From Akkermansia muciniphila (GTDB taxonomy: Bacteria; Verrucomicrobiota; Verrucomicrobiia; Verrucomicrobiales; V1-33), in the NCBI GenBank assembly GCA_945900785.1, contig CAMDJM010000003.1, forward strand, positions 38,903 through 102,902: a stretch of DNA of 64,000 nucleotides, given 5' to 3'. Below, in pieces: positions 63,857-64,000 of this stretch. The translations under genes were made by a program, and so were the position numbers. The notes beneath the pieces were generated by a model. It saw only the letters and a program-made list of their open reading frames with translations, did not search any database and was not told where the DNA came from. How positions within the stretch are numbered: position 1 is the stretch's first letter; each line of letters opens with the position of its first letter.

Positions 63857-64000
63857 TAGCAGCCTGTCGGACTTAGTCCTAAAACCTTAAAAACCTGGGT
63901 ATTCAGATTTCGCGGCCGTTTGAAGTCCCTGTTTGCTGGAAAACCTGGCTCTTATAGCAAAGAATTCCTGGCCCGGGGCCGCACTCTGCGCCAAAGTCTT
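63857..64000. other. Unresolved right edge: possible mobile-element end
   Basis: On the minus strand a frame open to the right edge ends at 63887 and reads QEFFAIRARFSSKQGLQTAA before its stop. Outside it lies CTAGCAGCCTGTCGGACTTA, a sequence type often seen at insertion-sequence or gene ends. The element continues beyond the window, so neither reading can be confirmed. Confidence 0.3.

Overview
The window looks like a chromosomal segment of a high-GC bacterium of the phylum Verrucomicrobiota, probably close to Verrucomicrobiales. The evidence is the gene families present: a cytochrome-c-like DUF1549/DUF1553 protein paired with a Tat-exported DUF1501 protein, PEP-CTERM proteins (a DUF4394 protein and a trypsin-like protein), a 1.8-kilo-residue LamG/lamin-tail/CotH surface protein ending in a DPDGDG motif, a TonB-like prenyltransferase-fold protein and paired large SNF2 ATPases. 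This assignment is inference; no rRNA gene is present to confirm it.

Layout. 1-2.1 kb: a low-complexity Arg/Pro/Glu-rich protein and a TonB-like membrane protein. 2.16-3.83 kb: a graveyard of truncated gene pieces (M14 carboxypeptidase, CorC-type CBS, DUF3570, ApbE and an inverted, frameshifted response regulator). 3.87-10.1 kb: an LTA-synthase-like sulfatase, diverging from an ABC-permease/DUF58/BatA-like operon. 10.7-13.8 kb: several short plus-strand genes (membrane protein, lipoprotein, SMI1/KNR4-like protein, VIT-family transporter), each preceded by an imperfect palindrome resembling an integron attC site. No integrase is in the window, so this is a candidate orphan cassette array; it also holds a 1.25-kb gene-less block with large inverted repeats. 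14.7-17.5 kb: cyclic-nucleotide-binding protein, GlnB, DUF457-like membrane protein, TrmD. 17.5-26.5 kb: DUF255 lipoprotein, DUF3616 protein, SixA, PdeM, and the DUF1549/DUF1501 pair. 26.5-35.8 kb: two SNF2-family ATPases bracketing a Tgt-methyltransferase fusion and a tRNA-Pro gene. 35.9-38.5 kb: two genes of unknown function and a YjbR protein. 38.7-45.4 kb: PEP-CTERM and CotH surface proteins. 45.5-50.3 kb: Adk, RdgB, prenyltransferase-fold protein, TatD, YggS. 50.4-55.3 kb: trypsin-like PEP-CTERM protein, cardiolipin synthase, DUF177-rpmF, repeat protein. 55.3-63.8 kb: DoxX protein and a four-gene light-sensing operon (heme oxygenase, bacteriophytochrome, small response regulator, hybrid kinase) joined by ATGA overlaps.

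How genes fit together. Heme oxygenase should make the biliverdin used by the phytochrome, whose signal probably passes to the small receiver protein and the very large hybrid kinase. DUF58, BatA-like and ABC permease proteins form a membrane module of the kind often paired with MoxR ATPases, though no MoxR gene is visible. DUF177 and rpmF form the usual pair. The two most unusual areas are the candidate cassette array at 10.7-13.8 kb and the fragment mosaic at 2.2-3.8 kb. The Tgt-MnmC-like fusion is the most interesting single protein.
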